From positions 13,962,538-14,026,537 of the forward strand of contig OY757017.1 of the NCBI GenBank assembly GCA_963580285.1: 64,000 bases of DNA. The letters run 5' to 3'. The first letter of the stretch is position 1; the number at the start of each line of letters is the position of its first letter. This DNA comes from Lucinisca nassula (Eukaryota; Mollusca; Bivalvia; Lucinida; Lucinidae). The translations under genes were made by a program, and so were the position numbers. Of the stretch, positions 10,376 through 20,464 are shown one piece after another. The notes beneath the pieces were generated by a model. It made no database searches. It was not told where the DNA came from and saw nothing but the letters and a program-made list of their open reading frames with translations.

Positions 10376-10502
10376 TTGATTACTCCATTATGAGAACACA
10401 AGACCCTAAACCGTTTACCAGTACTCATATTTGGTCGATTTCAGCTCTGCACGGAAGCATCATGCAGCCCAGTCTACTTCTCCAAGCCCCGATTGGCGGC
10501 GG

Positions 10503-10838
10503 CGCAATTGTCGTGGCGTTAATCGACCCAAGCTACACTATTTAGTCATTTCGGACCAATCAGTTTACCCAAGCGCACTTTTTCTTGGCAGGCTTATACA
10601 AACATGTAACTGTTACCAGTACAGTGCTCATTCTTTCACCAGAAACTGATATTTGCAGTTCTTGAATCAACTGGTGGTTCGAGGAAAGAGAGAGACCGGT
10701 AGAAAATTCTCTGTGATCAATGTCAACGAAAGAATGTTGCCGACCCCGAAGGAAAACGAACCCGCGACAACCCGATCGCCAGTCAGACGTGCACCCGACT
10801 TAGCCGCCGAGACCGACTCAATAAACATTTCAAAACTA
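10503..10838 (-). mobile_element. SINE-D copy, diverged
   Basis: Minus strand: GTCGGTCTCGGCGGCTAAGT head, TCTGACTGGCGATCGGG, B-box-like GCGGGTTCG, GGGGTCGGCAACATTCTTTC, CTGGTGAAAGAATGAGCACT and a tail resembling TAGTGT. Longer and more diverged than the copy at 16002. Confidence 0.6.
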
Positions 10839-11245
10839 GAGCAGAAACACTGTAGACCCAGATTAAAATGTTCTATAGGAGCACTAAGTCAGCTAAGTAC
10901 ATGTTTAACAAATCGCTAGGTGCTAAAAGCATTTCAACCAAAGTTTACAATTGCTAAACCGTGTTCAAAAATATGAATATTTACGAGCAGCTTATAAATG
11001 ATCGTTTAGCCTTGGCAAGAGCATTTAGTCGACAAACGTTACAAACAAATTTTGACATTATCACGCAACTTTAAGAGACAAGATGGATGAGAAAATGTCG
11101 CCTGTATCATTGCTCAGTGAAAACTGTAACATTATAAAGAATCAAGTATGCATTATATGAGACACCAATAGTTCCTGTGTGCCTCTTTGTTAGTAACATA
11201 TTACCCGGGATTGTAAACAATTATTGTTTTTAGTCCAGTTTGATT
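10839..11245. other. Unassigned AT-rich stretch
   Basis: No reading frame of interest and no match to the repeat families of this window. Confidence 0.4.
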
Positions 11246-11800
11246 TTTGTTTGTTTGATTTGAGGTTTAACGTCCACGTCAACACTATTTAGGTCATTTT
11301 GGAGACGTTGCACTCAATTTTGAGGCTTTTTTATACGACATTGAGATGAAATGACACCTCAAGCCCTGTCGCCCAATGAAACCTATAGGGTTCTGTGCAT
11401 GGACGGTCCGACTCATACGACCTTTCCTGTGCAGGCTTAGACATTCAAATCGGTTTACCAGTACTCATGTACGCTGGGTTTCAGCTCTGCGTGGAAGCAC
11501 CTTGCAGCCCAAATATTTCTCCAAGCCCCGATGGCCGGGGGCCAATTAGTCCTGATGGATACATTGTGGTTGTGTCTATGTCCTTTACTGTTATCATCTC
11601 GTCGTGGGACAATATATTGTTTTGTTAAGTATAGTAAAACCCCTATATCAAGACCACCTTCGGGACTGTTCAAAAGGTGGTCTCTGACCTGAGGACATTG
11701 TGTGCAGAAAACTCGAAGAAAGAATAACTGCATCCTTCTAAATAAGCTTTTTAAAGCAGAATTAGTGTCTTAATAGCGCAGTTTCACTTTACATATTCTG
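11246..11800 (-). repeat. SINE-A plus M5 unit, first copy of a ~550-bp duplicated segment
   Basis: SINE-A (11246-11543, minus), a spacer with TAGTCCTGATGGATACA, then an M5 MITE (11630-11800). The same order recurs at 11817-12500, so the SINE, spacer and MITE were duplicated together. Confidence 0.7.
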
Positions 11801-11816
11801 TATTTGATTTTGTTTG

Positions 11817-12262
11817 TTTGTTTGATTGAGGTTTAATTTAACATCCCCTTCAACTCTGTAAAGGTCAATTTCGAGACGTTGCTTCCAATTTTGTGGGGCT
11901 TTTACCTGAAATTGAGATGAAATGACTTCTCAAGCCCTGCCGCCCAATGAAACCAATAGGGTTCTGTGAATGGACGGTCCGACTCGTACCACTTTGCCTG
12001 GGCAGGCTTAGACCTTCTAAACGGTTTACCAGTACGCATGTGCAGTCGGTTTCAGCTCTGCTTGGAAGCAACTTGCAGTCCAAATATTTATCCAAGCCCC
12101 GATGGGTTTCATTGGGCGACAGGGCTTGAGATGTCATTTCATCTCAATGTCGGGTAAAAGTCCCACAAAATTGGAAGCAACGTCTCCAAAATGACCTTTA
12201 CAGTGTTGACGGGGACGTTAAACCTCAAATCAAACAAACAAAAGCCCCGATGGGCGGGGCCA
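11817..12262 (-). mobile_element. SINE-A split by a younger, opposite SINE-A
   Basis: The host SINE-A (minus) runs from 11817 to 12106 and resumes at 12255. Inserted is a 5'-truncated SINE-A on the plus strand (12107-12242, 136 bp). It is bounded by perfect 12-bp duplications AGCCCCGATGGG (12095-12106 and 12243-12254). Confidence 0.85.
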
Positions 12263-12712
12263 AATAGTCCTGATTGATACACTGTTGTTATGTTTATTTC
12301 CTTGGGAAAAGGGGTTTTTGTTAAATACAATAAAACTCATACATGTATATTAATACCATCTTTGGGACTGTTCAAAAGTGATCTTAAAGACTACTTTTGT
12401 ATAGTTCCAAAGGTACGTCTCTGACGTATGGACATTGTGTGCAGAAAACTCGCAGAAAGAATACCTGCATCCTGCATAAATAAGCTTTTTAAAGCAGAAT
12501 TACAGTAAAATTCCTATATTCAGACCACCTATGGGACTGTTCAAAAGGGGTCTTTCAGACCACTTTTGAACAGTCCCAAGGATGGCCTCATGATGGGAGA
12601 CACTAGGTAAAGGAAACACAATGAAGGCATAACTGTACATGTAACCTTCTCGACAGACTTTTAAAAGCAGATTAATCTTAATTTTAGGTGGTCTTAATAG
12701 TTGAGTTTTACT

Positions 12713-13268
12713 GGGCGCCGTTTTACTATTTAATCTGTATTTATAGATATCCATAAATCGAATTATGGATATCCATAATTCGATTTATGGATATCCATAA
12801 ATCAGCCGAATAATGGATATCCATAATTCGAATTATGGATATCCATAATTCGAATTATGGATATTTATAAATCGAATTATGGATAAACATAATTGGATTT
12901 ATGGATATCATTAATGCAGATCGATTTATGGATATCCATAACTCGATTTATTGATATCCATAATTAGAATTATGGATATCCATTAATCAGAGGAATAATG
13001 GATATCCATAAATCGAATTATGGATATCCATAATTCGAATTATGGATATCCATAAATCGATTTATGGATATCCATAAATCGATCTGATTAATGATATCCA
13101 TAAGTCGAATTATGGTTATCCATAATTCGAATTCTGGATATCCATAATTCGAATTATGGATATCCATTATTCGGCTGATTTATGGATATTCATAAATCGA
13201 GTTATGGATATCCATAATTCGATTTATGGATATATATAAATACGGATTAAATAGTAAAACGGCGCCCC
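12713..13268. mobile_element. Foldback FB-C1: GGCGCCGTTTTAC ends around a GGATATCCAT satellite
   Basis: Inverted ends GGGCGCCGTTTTACTATTTA and its complement close a body of about 28-32-bp palindromic units. Each joins ATGGATATCCAT with AATTCGAATT, AAATCGATTT or TGATTAATCR spacers. The body has no coding content. It abuts FB-C2 (13271-13508). Confidence 0.8.
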
Positions 13269-13270
13269 CA

Positions 13271-13508
13271 TGGGGCGCCGTTTTCCTATTTAATCCGTAT
13301 TTATAGATATCCATAATTATTTATGGATATCCATAATTCGAATTATGGATATCCATAATTCGAATTATGGATACCCATTATTATTTATGGATATCCATAA
13401 TTATTTATGGATATCCATAATTCGATTTATGGATATCCATAATTCGATTTATGGATATCTATAATCGATATCTATAAATAGGGATTAAATAGTAAAACGG
13501 CGCCCCAT
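13271..13508. mobile_element. Foldback FB-C2, shorter neighbour of FB-C1
   Basis: Same inverted ends (GGGGCGCCGTTTTCCTATTT and complement) and the same GGATATCCATAATTCG satellite with fewer units. Only a few bases, CCCCCATGGGG, separate it from FB-C1, so the two ends form a palindromic junction. Confidence 0.8.
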
Positions 13509-13641
13509 AGAGTTTCACTGTACATGTCCTGTATTTGTAATGTTTAATTTGCTCTTTCTCTTGCTGACAGTGTCAGTCTGTGTTCTGTTATGGTGGCATC
13601 TTCTGGTCATCTTGCATCAGATTAACAAGTCTTGTTTGTTT

Positions 13642-14107
13642 GATTAAGAAATAGATCAGCTCTAACTGTGATTTTTTGAGTAATAAATCATAGTTTGGAG
13701 GTCAGTTGTAAAGTAGACAAATCACAAGCGCGTAGCGCGCGTGATTTGTCTACTTACAACTGACCGACAAACTGTGATTTATTACTTAACAAATCACAGT
13801 TAGAGCTGATCTATTTCGATTCTAACACGCTGAAAAACGGCAATAATGCTGTTGTTTCCTTCAAAATCTCACAACTTTTCGCCATTGCTAGAAGAAATCG
13901 ACTGAAACACAGGCATTTATACCCTTTTCTAACGTTTTCGATGCGAGAATATGACGTTACACCGTCTAACGTCAAGGAAATCGACAAATGACGTCATAAA
14001 TTTGCAGTTTTTAATGACGTCACTCGTCACGCTCTTCCGAGCTGTGATTTGTTGCAGAATAAAACACAGTTATTTTCCATTGCCTATATAGGCGCGCTGT
14101 GTTAGAA
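13642..14107. mobile_element. M8 element with ~80-bp hairpin arms
   Basis: 13648-13815 is a long hairpin: AAATAGATCAGCTCTAACTG pairs with the complement near 13795, and the centre is AAGCGCGTAGCGCGC. A ~290-bp part (13817-14107) follows, with ends GATTCTAACACGCTG and, inverted, ATTCTAACACAGCG. The second copy is at 56637-57113. Confidence 0.75.
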
Positions 14108-14171
14108 TTTGAGATTAAACGTCCCCGTCAACACTGTATAGGTTATTTTTGAGACGTTGCTTCCAATTTTA

Positions 14172-14478
<307 letters not shown>

Positions 14479-14795
14479 TTGTGTGACTTTTAACCGACAT
14501 TGAGATGGAATAACATCTCAAGCCACGTCGCCCAATAGGGTTTATAAGCTTGAACGGTCCGACTCGCACCGCTTTGCCTGGGCAGGCTAAGATCATCTAA
14601 GCGGTTTACCAGTACTCTTGTGCGATCGGTTTCAGCTCTGCGTGGAAGCATCATGCAGCCCATCTATTTCTTTAAGCCCCGATGGGCGGGGGCAGCCCAT
14701 CTATTTCTTCAAGCCCCGATGGACGGGGGGGGGGGGGGGGCAGAACAAAATCTGAAACTTTGTATCTCGCCATTTAATAGCGCATGTTGTTAACG

Positions 14796-15053
14796 CACCC
14801 CGTCCATTGGGGCTTGGAGCAATAGACCTGATTGGTGCTTCCGCGCATAGCTGAAACCGACCGAATTTGAGTACTGGTGAAATGCTTAAGTCTGAGCCTG
14901 CCCAGGAAAAGTGATATGAGTCGGACCGCTGCTTAAACCGTAGCGGTTTTTATGGGCTGTAGGGCTTGAGGTGTTCCACAAAATTTGAGCAACGTTTACA
15001 AAATGAACTAAATAGTTTTGACGGGGACGTAAAACCTTAACACAAACAAATAA
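14796..15053 (+). mobile_element. SINE-A copy
   Basis: CCCCGTCCATTGGGGCTTGG start, AAACCGACCGAATTTGAGTA, GACGGGGACGTAAAACC end; lacks the AAGTCCCACAAAATTGG part by a short deletion. Confidence 0.75.
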
Positions 15054-15071
15054 CATCGATCGAAAACATGG

Positions 15072-15350
15072 CCATCACGAAAACACGCCTATATAATTTT
15101 GACCTCCTCATACCCCACGTTTATGTAGTAAAACCGTGGTTTAAGGGGGTATACATTATTTTTCTTATTTCTGCTCAAAAACATAGATTGTGGGTACTCG
15201 ATAGAACCGCCTCGTCGAGGCGGTTCTATCGAGTCCCCGCAGTCTCTGTTTTGAGCAGAAATAAGAAAAATATCACAATTTTTCATCTTAAAATTTCTAA
15301 TTTTTGGCCCAAAAAATGACAATGTATTTGTATAGGCGTGTTTTCGTAAT
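15072..15350. mobile_element. M1 MITE, complete
   Basis: Ends CATCACGAAAACACGCCTA and, inverted, ATTACGAAAACACGCCTA. The subterminal arms (CTTATTTCTGCTCAAAA and its complement) surround a perfect central hairpin, ATAGAACCGCCTCGTCGAGG with its arm. About 279 bp, no coding. Confidence 0.85.
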
Positions 15351-15462
15351 TATTAGCTTAAAATCGCAAAACCATAACAAAGCACAACCAAAAGTTTGCC
15401 AAGGACATTTACATTACGATAACAGGTTCGTCTGTTGCCTTGAACAGAATACATTTATTTTT

Positions 15463-15735
15463 ATTTTGTTTGAATTGAGGATCTACGTCCCCGTCCAAAC
15501 CAGTTAGGTAAATTTGGAGACGTTGCTTCCAATTTTGTTTGACTTTTACTCTGCATTGAGATGAAATGACTTCTCAAGCACTACCGCTAAAACAAACTAT
15601 GTTTTTGTGCAGTGTATCGCAGCAGGCTAAGACCTTCTAAGCGGTTTACCAGTACTCATGTGGGGTCTGTTTCAGCTCTGCGTGGAAGCCCCATGCAACC
15701 CAATCTATTTCTTCAGGCCCCGATGGGCGGGGTCC
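15463..15735 (-). mobile_element. SINE-A copy
   Basis: TTTGAATTGAGGATCTACGT through AGCGGTTTACCAGTACTC to CGATGGGCGGGG; a small internal deletion in the GGTTTATAAGC region. Confidence 0.75.
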
Positions 15736-16001
15736 CACAAATGATATCCAAATGTTAATTTTAAACGAAATAAAGACGTGCTCCTATATTTATTTCCAAT
15801 TATTCGTAGTTAAGTAATCTTCGGCTGTTTAGCAGAGGGACTTAAGTTTCAGTAATGTAGCTGCTGGCTTGAGGAGAGAGGTGGCTGTTCAGCAGAGGTT
15901 AAATAAATAGAGAAATGCTTTGAGTGGAATTTTTGTGGCTGCTAAACAAAGGTAACCGCTACTGGTGGTGTCACTGAATTGATAAATTCGATGAATACCT
16001 G

Positions 16002-16303
16002 CCGGCCTCGATAGCTCAGTCTGATGTGCGTCTGACTGGTGATCAGAAGGACGCGGGTTCGATGCCTGCCGGGGTCGGCAACATTCTTTCGTGGAAATTG
16101 ATCATGAAATCTTTTCTACGGACATTCTCCCCCTTCCGCTGATTCAAGAAGGGCAGTTGTCAGTTTCTGGCGAAAGAATGTGCACTGTACTGGCTAATCG
16201 CTTTCGTATAAGCCTGTCCAGGAAAGGTGTGGATAGGTAAACTGACCGGCTCAAAAATGACCAAAACATTTGTTGACTGGGCCGTTAAACTCTAATACAA
16301 ACA
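16002..16303 (+). mobile_element. SINE-D, best-preserved copy
   Basis: tRNA-like head GGCCTCGATAGCTCAGTCTG, B box GGGTTCGATGC, GGGGTCGGCAACATTCTTTC, CTGATTCAAGAAGGGCAGTT, AAACTGACCGGCTCAAAAAT, tail GGGCCGTTAAACTCTAATAC. The last part of a SINE-B (GTCTCCGTATGACCTTAGCT to ACTCACCCACTC, 16304-16360) is joined to its 3' end. Confidence 0.85.
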
Positions 16304-16598
16304 AGTCTCCGTATGACCTTAGCTGTTGGTGGGACGTAAAACTCAAACACTCACCCACTCACTAATTCAAACAAACAAACAAACCGATGCATACCTGAAG
16401 GGCGCTTACTCTCAAGATATTATTATATTTACCTTGGAATCGATTACCGTTCCTGCTTCATTGTTGCTGACATCGGAATGTGTGGCTTCACCACGAAATA
16501 GGGTTAGAATTGAAATGGAAAATCGCACACATGAAAGACTTTTCCTCTTAGAACTCCATTTACAGCTTATGAGCCCTATCTTTCGGGTTTGCGACCGG

Positions 16599-16889
16599 CA
16601 TTACAAAAAACAGGCCTACACAAATACATTGTAAACTTTACTGGCGAAAAATAAAACTAATTTTTTTTTTAGATGACAAATTGTGATATTTTTCTTATTT
16701 TTGCTCAAAATATAGATTGTGGGTACTCGTTAGAACCGCCTCAACGAGGCAGTTCTAATGAGCACCCTCATTCTTCATTTTAGAGCAGAAATAAGAAAAA
16801 TAAGGTTTACCCCTGTAAACCCCAGTTTGACCATATAAAGTGGGGTTCTAGGGGATCATAATTTTATAGGCATGCATATTTTCATGATG
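16599..16889. mobile_element. M1 MITE
   Basis: Degenerate left end CATTACAAAAAACAGGCCTA, central hairpin TAGAACCGCCTCAACGAGGC, right end ATAGGCATGCATATTTTCAT. About 290 bp. Confidence 0.75.
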
Positions 16890-16916
16890 GGGTAAGCCGA
16901 AGATTAGCCTGCTCAG

Positions 16917-17130
16917 CATCACGATAACACGCCTATAGAATGTTGATACCCTTAAACCCCAAGTTTATACAATAAAACTGGGGTTTATAGGGGTACACAT
17001 TATTTTTCTTATTTCTCCACAAAAACATGGACTGTGTGTACTTGTTTTAACCGCCTCGTCGAGGCGGTTCTAACGAATACGCGCAATCTATGTTGTGAGC
17101 AAATATATAAAAAATATTGTATTTCTTTTT
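16917..17130. mobile_element. M1-like MITE, right end lost
   Basis: CATCACGATAACACGCCTAT, GGGGTTTATAGGGGTACACA, hairpin TTAACCGCCTCGTCGAGGCG; decays into T-rich sequence after 17110. Confidence 0.7.
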
Positions 17131-17232
17131 CTGATTTTTTTTTTTTTGTGTGGAAAACTTTTTCAACGTGTTTTTTTTTTTTTTTCGTTATCAGCTTTAC
17201 GGACTAGTAAAAGTCTTCAAATTTTGGATACA

Positions 17233-17517
17233 AAACCCGCCCCCGCCCATCGGGGCTAGGAGAAATAGACTGGGCTGTATGCCGCATCCACGCAGAGCAA
17301 ACCGCTTAAAGGACTAAGCCTGCCCAGGCAAAGCGATGAGAGTCAGACAGTCCAGTGCATAAAAACCTTTTGTTTACATTTGGCGGCAAGGCTTGAGATG
17401 TCATATCATCTCAATGTCGGGTAAAAGTCCCACAAAATTGAAAGCAACGTCTCCAAAATGACCTTTTCAGTGTTGACGAGGTACGGTAAACCTCGATTCA
17501 AACAAACAAAACAAAAA
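17233..17517 (+). mobile_element. SINE-A copy upstream of the first visible exon
   Basis: GCCCCCGCCCATCGGGGCT to CGAGGTACGGTAAACCTCGA. It is followed by a perfect hairpin (17533-17609) and then the acceptor of the 17666 exon. Confidence 0.8.
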
Positions 17518-17532
17518 CTCGAGGGGCTGTTC

Positions 17533-17609
17533 TATCCAGTCAGAGAACAACAAAGGTGTTGATCAGACTGCGCGCATGCGCAGTCTGATCAACACTTTTG
17601 TTGTTCCCA
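17533..17609. repeat. Perfect hairpin
   Basis: GAACAACAAAGGTGTTGATC and its complement around CAGACTGCGCGCATGCGCAG. It ends 56 bp before the 3' splice site at 17665. Confidence 0.8.
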
Positions 17610-17665
17610 AACGGCAACACGGGTTTTCTCAAGACGTGGCTAATTTTGTTTCCATCTGTTTTCAG

Positions 17666-17826
17666 GGTGTCCCTCTCAGAGAAGTTTGCTTCCTACTATG
17701 GTAACCTGCGCGGACTGTTGCTAGGTTCGAACCTCACCGGCCGCCGCGCCAACCCGGACAATATCTTCCCAGAAGAGGCTCAGCTTACATCATATAAGAA
17801 AGAAAAAGACAAGGACAGCAAAGAAG
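17666..17826 (+). CDS. Transglutaminase exon, N-terminal extension
   Basis: The acceptor AG at 17664-17665 follows a TTTTGTTTCC-type pyrimidine tract and the donor GTATGC starts at 17827. The exon enters in phase 2 and leaves in phase 1. It encodes about 53 residues starting VSLSEKFASYYGN, containing GLLLGSNLTGRRANPDNIFP and ending in a charged KKEKDKDSKE stretch. The residues do not match a catalytic domain; they fit a variable N-terminal extension before the first beta-sandwich. The call rests on the phase match and order relative to the next exon, so it is less certain than the others. A SINE-A copy and a 77-bp perfect hairpin end 56 bp upstream, and a CAGT-rich satellite begins about 25 bp downstream. 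Confidence 0.7.
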
Positions 17827-17851
17827 GTATGCATCCTCTAACCGATTGATT

Positions 17852-18165
17852 TTAATCAATCATTCAATCAATCACTCAATCAGTCAGTCATTCAGTCAGT
17901 CAGTTAGTCAGTCAGTCAGTCAGTCAGTCAGTCCATCAAACCATCGATCGAACGAACATATTATCGATCAGTCGTTCGATCGATCGAGACATTCCTTGAT
18001 CCATCCTTGGAACAGTCAATCAGTCAGTCCACAAACTGTTCAGTCAGTCAGTCAGTCAGTCAGTCAGTTCAACAAACAACCAGTCAGCCAGTCAAGCATT
18101 CGATCAATCGGTGGGTCAGTCATGCAATTAACCAATCAGGCAGTGAGCCAGTCATTCATTTAATC
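17852..18165. repeat. (CAGT)n-derived satellite
   Basis: Runs of CAGT at 17875-17935 and 18023-18067, mixed with CAATCATT and GATCGATC variants. The reading frames rich in S, Q and V here are repeat translations. Confidence 0.85.
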
Positions 18166-18355
18166 ATCCGATCGGTCATTAAGATAGGCAGTCATAAGTT
18201 AGTCCGTTCATCTGACAATTTCTTGGACATAAATCGACACTGGTAGACCGACTGAGGCTCGAACGCTCAACTGTAACTCTAAGTTATAGAATGTGATGTT
18301 AATATGACAGAACGTCAGCATGTGGCAAGGCAATCTTTTCGAACTTGATTTCTGA

Positions 18356-18637
18356 TACCTATAACTATTATCTCCCTTCCATTGATTAAAGAAGGGCAGT
18401 TGTAAGTTTCTGGCGAAAGAATGTCCTCTGACTGGTTAACCGCTTATGTTTAGCATGCCCACGAAAAGTGTGGAAAGGTAAATTGACCGCCTCAAAAATG
18501 ACCTAAAATAGTGTTGACTGGGCCGTTAAACTCCAATACAAACAAAACCTATCACCATTGACCCATATGAAGCAACGCCTCCAAAATGACCTTTACAGTG
18601 TTGACGGGGACGTTAAACCTCAAATCAAACAAACCCA
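18356..18637 (+). mobile_element. 3' parts of SINE-D and SINE-A
   Basis: 18356-18546 carries the SINE-D 3' half (GAAGGGCAGTTGTAAGTTTC to GGGCCGTTAAACTCC). 18568-18637 carries the SINE-A end (AACGCCTCCAAAATGACC to GACGTTAAACCTC). Confidence 0.7.
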
Positions 18638-18875
18638 TATATGCCTGGCGTCCTAAAATTGGGAAATTGGCAAGCATTGTAGACCCAGATCAGACGCCGC
18701 GTATCAACTCTGTTTGATTAAAATGAGTGAAACTTACAACAAATGAAATAAATCTGAGAACCGCGAAAATCGAAAATGCTACCACGTGGGCGATACTTTT
18801 AGTCACATACGGGTTAAACTACTGCCAAGAACAGCTTGTAGGGCACAAACACGATAAATGTTTTTTCATATATAC

Positions 18876-19219
18876 AGAACTTCGATGGCTCGAACACCGA
18901 TGGCTCGTTTACCATGGATGTGTCGAATCCATACTTGAGCCCCTAGCGAAATCCTCTACATAAGAAATAGTGGGGGTGATTGAGGAGATTTTAGTCTTTT
19001 ATCTTGCAAATGTATGCTGTGTGTACTCATTAGAATCGCCTCGATGAGGCGATTCTAATGAGTACACACAGCATACATTTTCATTATAGAACACCGAAAA
19101 GATGTCTAAAAGTATCTCGTTATGCCTCCTGGCAGTCACCTCAGTGGCTCGAACTACCCCTGTCTCGAGCAGATTTTCGAGGTCCCAAAGGTGTTCGAGC
19201 CATTGAAGTTCGATTGTAC
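18876..19219. mobile_element. M4 MITE, complete
   Basis: Ends ACAGAACTTCGATGGCTCG and, inverted, ACAATCGAACTTCAATGGCT. Central hairpin of TGTATGCTGTGTGTACTCAT with AGAATCGCCTCGA arms. About 340 bp, no coding. Confidence 0.8.
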
Positions 19220-19270
19220 CTCCATTATAGCCTTTCGTGAAACTCTCAACTCTCGTTGACCCAAAGGTTT

Positions 19271-19515
19271 CATCACGAAAACACGCCTACATGATTTTGA
19301 CCCCCTCGAACCCCACTTTTATATAGTAAAACTGGGGTTTGCAGGGGTAAACTTTATTTTTTCTGCTCTAAAATATAGATTGTGGACACTCGTTAGTACC
19401 GCCTCATCGAGTATTTTGAGCAGAAATAAGAAAAATATCATAATTTATTTCTAAAAATGTTCAGTTTTTCAGCGATACAGGTTTTAATGTATTTGTATAG
19501 GCGTGTTTTCGTAAT
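19271..19515. mobile_element. M1 MITE with a damaged central hairpin
   Basis: Ends CATCACGAAAACACGCCTA and TAGGCGTGTTTTCGTAAT; one arm of the central hairpin is deleted (GTACCGCCTCATCGAGTATT). Confidence 0.75.
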
Positions 19516-19563
19516 TTAATCTAGAATTATAGTGTGGACATAGACTTTATCAATCAAAAGTAA

Positions 19564-20150
19564 GGCCCCCGCCAACTGGGGCTTGAAGAAAAAGATAGGG
19601 TGCATGATGCTTCCACGCATAGCTGAAATCGACGCGCACACGCGTGCTGGTAAACCGCTTAGAGGATCTAAGCCTGCCCAGGCAAAGTGGTGCGAGTGTC
19701 GGACCGTTCATGCTTATAAACCCTATTGGTTTCATAGGGCGGCAGGGCTTGAGCTGTCATTTCATCTCAATGTCGGGTAAAAGTCCCACAAAATTGAAAG
19801 CAACGCATTATGATAACACACCCGTGCGACATAGTGATTTTTTTCACATCTCCAAAATGACTACTTTTCTGATGAAAATCCATGATTCTTTTCTTATTTA
19901 TACTGCAAACATAGGTTGCGGGTGCTCGTTAGAACCGCCTCATTGAGGCGGTTCTAACGAGTACCCACAACCTATGTCTTGGAGTAAAAATAAGAAAAAT
20001 AATGATTACCCCCGTAAACCCCAGTTTTCTATATATATAGTGGGTGTAAGGGGGTCTTCATTTCACGGACGAGTTCACGTGATGGTCTACAAAATGATCT
20101 TTACAGTGTTAACGGGGACGTTAAACCTCAAATCAAACAAACAAAATCAA
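19564..20150 (+). mobile_element. SINE-A with nested M2 MITE
   Basis: SINE-A runs 19564-19805 (GGCCCCCGCCAACTGGGG to AAAGCAACG) and resumes at 20085 (GTCTACAAAATGATC to GACGTTAAACCTC). The M2 MITE (19806-20084) sits exactly inside the SINE word AACGTCTCC. Confidence 0.8.
19806..20084. mobile_element. M2 MITE, complete
   Basis: Left CATTATGATAACACACCCGT, right GACGAGTTCACGTGATG. Inside are ATTTATACTGCAAACATAGG, the perfect hairpin TTAGAACCGCCTCATTGAGG and GGGTGTAAGGGGGTCTTCAT. It shares the central hairpin and CTTATTT/AAATAAG arms with M1 but has different ends. Confidence 0.8.
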
Positions 20151-20464
20151 TCAAAAGTAAAGAAGTACTATGCTGACCAACATCCAGACGTAGTTTCCGG
20201 GTCTGAAGTTGGTTACACCTAATAATCCCGCAGAAAATAAACAATGACAGTTTTGAAAATAGGTCCTATTTTAATGAGCCAGAGCTTTAAAATCAGTGCA
20301 CTAGACAAGCAGATTTTTTTCTTGAAATTTTCAGAAAATACCTCTTTGTAATATTAACTTCTTTTAATTTCACCAAATCTATTATCTAATCATTATCTAT
20401 TATTTATTATCTAATTAGATTATTGTCTAATCACAGGACAATTTACTTTCAAAATATACCCTGA

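Larger units (their letters stand above)
9299..10500 (-). mobile_element. SINE-A split by a hammerhead repeat and an HP element
   Basis: The 3' half of a minus-strand SINE-A occupies 9299-9465 and its 5' part 10390-10500 (AAACCGTTTACCAGTACTC to CAAGCCCCGATTGG). Between them lie the tandem hammerhead-type unit (9465-10022) and an HP element (10024-10375). The order of nesting follows from the split. Confidence 0.65.
12325..13535. mobile_element. M5 MITE with a second M5 and two foldback satellites nested in it
   Basis: The outer M5 starts near 12325 (CAATAAAACTC, GGGACTGTTCAAAAG) and its right end (GAGTTTCACTGTACATG) appears at 13509-13530. Nested are another M5 (12503-12712, ACAGTAAAATTCC to GAGTTTTACTG) and the FB-C pair (12713-13508). 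Confidence 0.7.

Noticed and set aside
12727..13500. CRISPR-like array (regular repeats with spacers)
   Set aside because: The repeats are palindromic and continuous, the spacers are variants of each other, the host is a eukaryote, and no cas genes are present.
16002..16080. Possible tRNA gene (GGCCTCGATAGCTCAGTCTG, GGGTTCGATGC)
   Set aside because: It is the head of SINE-D; acceptor stem pairing is not kept and the same head recurs with the same tail at other sites.
17846..18246. Ser/Gln/Val-rich frame after the first visible exon
   Set aside because: A translation of the CAGT-derived satellite; the exon already has a good donor GTATGC at 17827.
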